From NCBI RefSeq assembly GCF_008710035.1, contig NZ_VYKI01000003.1, forward strand, positions 170,513 to 234,512: a stretch of 64,000 nt of DNA, given 5' to 3'. Of the stretch, positions 63,751 to 64,000 are shown piece after piece; the stretch's first letter is position 1; each line of letters begins with the position of its first letter. The position numbers were made by a program, and so were the translations under genes. The notes under the pieces were generated by a model. That model did not search any database. It worked only from the letters and a program-made list of their open reading frames with translations, and had not been told where the DNA came from. The DNA is from Stenotrophomonas cyclobalanopsidis. GTDB lineage: Bacteria > Pseudomonadota > Gammaproteobacteria > Xanthomonadales > Xanthomonadaceae.

Positions 63751-64000
63751 CGGCGGGCGGCGTGGGATGCGGGTAGCGCGGGGCCACGCCCCGCGAGCGC
63801 GCAGCGCGGCGGGCGGCGTGGGATGCGGATAGCGCGGGGCCATGCCCCGCGAGCGCGCAGCGCGGCGGGCGGCGTGGGATGCGGGTAGCGCGGGGCCATG
63901 CCCCGCGAGCGCGCAGCGCGGCGGGCAGAGTGGGATGCGGGTAGCGCGGGGCCATGCCCCGCGAGCGCGCAGCGCGGCGGGCAGAGTGGGATGCGGGTAG
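63751..64000. repeat. 56-bp tandem repeat array, cut by the window edge
   Basis: A unit containing GTGGGATGCG, then GTAGCGCGGGGCCATGCCCC and GCGAGCGCGCAGCGCGGCGG, repeats every 56 bases; GTGGGATG starts near 63762, 63818, 63874, 63930 and 63986. At least four full copies are present and the array continues past 64000. Each unit holds a GTAG-headed palindrome. Small differences separate copies (GGCGGCG versus GGCAGAG before GTGGG; one GGATAGC for GGGTAGC; one CCACGCC for CCATGCC). Bases 63716-63750 hold a short partial relative (CGAGCGTGGGCTCG). No gene is seen in the stretch. Confidence 0.85.

Noticed and set aside
63751..64000. CRISPR array
   Set aside because: The whole 56-base unit repeats, so there are no unique spacers; it is a tandem repeat.

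Overview
The window looks like a chromosome segment of the Stenotrophomonas maltophilia group (Xanthomonadaceae). Evidence for this is the high GC content, the GTAG-headed palindromic repeats typical of this group (around 52428, 55380, 55422, 56896, 56936, 61045 and the right edge), and the gene content: a comEC-exbBD-msbA-lpxK-kdsB-uvrC-pgsA run, xanthomonad-type pilY1 minor-pilin genes, an Oar-like TonB-dependent receptor, and petABC next to sspAB. This assignment rests on recognition only; no database search was run.

Bases 1 to about 14800 are the right end of a temperate prophage, or a related integrative element, inserted at the 3' end of a tRNA-Cys gene. A leftward early operon (Cro/YdaS-like, small proteins, CII-like, primase-helicase) runs into a 12-copy inverted iteron array and then a terminase-small-subunit-like gene cut by the window edge. 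A CI-like repressor is transcribed rightward. Beyond a DUF4124 secreted-protein gene lies a rightward operon of about ten tightly coupled small genes ending in a large C5-cytosine methyltransferase. An AT-richer membrane-protein gene, an excisionase-like gene and a tyrosine integrase close the element. The two main promoters carry near-identical 17-bp palindromic operators placed between -35 and -10, so one repressor probably controls both arms.

From 14804 to 18123 is a tRNA island: tRNA-Cys and four tRNA-Gly(GCC) copies, each with its own terminator, with small membrane-protein genes (one frameshifted) and an FAD oxidoreductase sitting between the copies. From 18557 to 30028 a tight leftward ten-gene run links ComEC, an ExbB/ExbD pair, lipid A/LPS functions (msbA, lpxK, kdsB), a low-molecular-weight phosphatase, a thioredoxin-NHL protein, uvrC and pgsA. 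At 30097-33025 a two-component system diverges from a MipA/OmpV outer-membrane gene, with a direct repeat in the shared promoter region.

From 33 to 37.6 kb there are small exported proteins, two tRNA-Val genes, uvrB, a lone FimT-type pseudopilin and tRNA-Asn. From 37.6 to 45.4 kb is the complete type IV minor pilin operon (fimT, pilV, pilW, pilX, pilY1, pilE). Then follow a LOG-family nucleosidase (ppnN), the Oar-like receptor, a short-chain dehydrogenase-like protein with degenerate catalytic residues, a monothiol glutaredoxin and an iron superoxide dismutase. Next come purE-purK, a Trm112-like gene with nadC, a DUF2272 protein, a DUF3301-like protein, sspA-sspB, the cytochrome bc1 operon petABC, a lytic transglycosylase, a WYL-domain regulator and a glutathione S-transferase. 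The window ends inside a 56-bp tandem repeat array.
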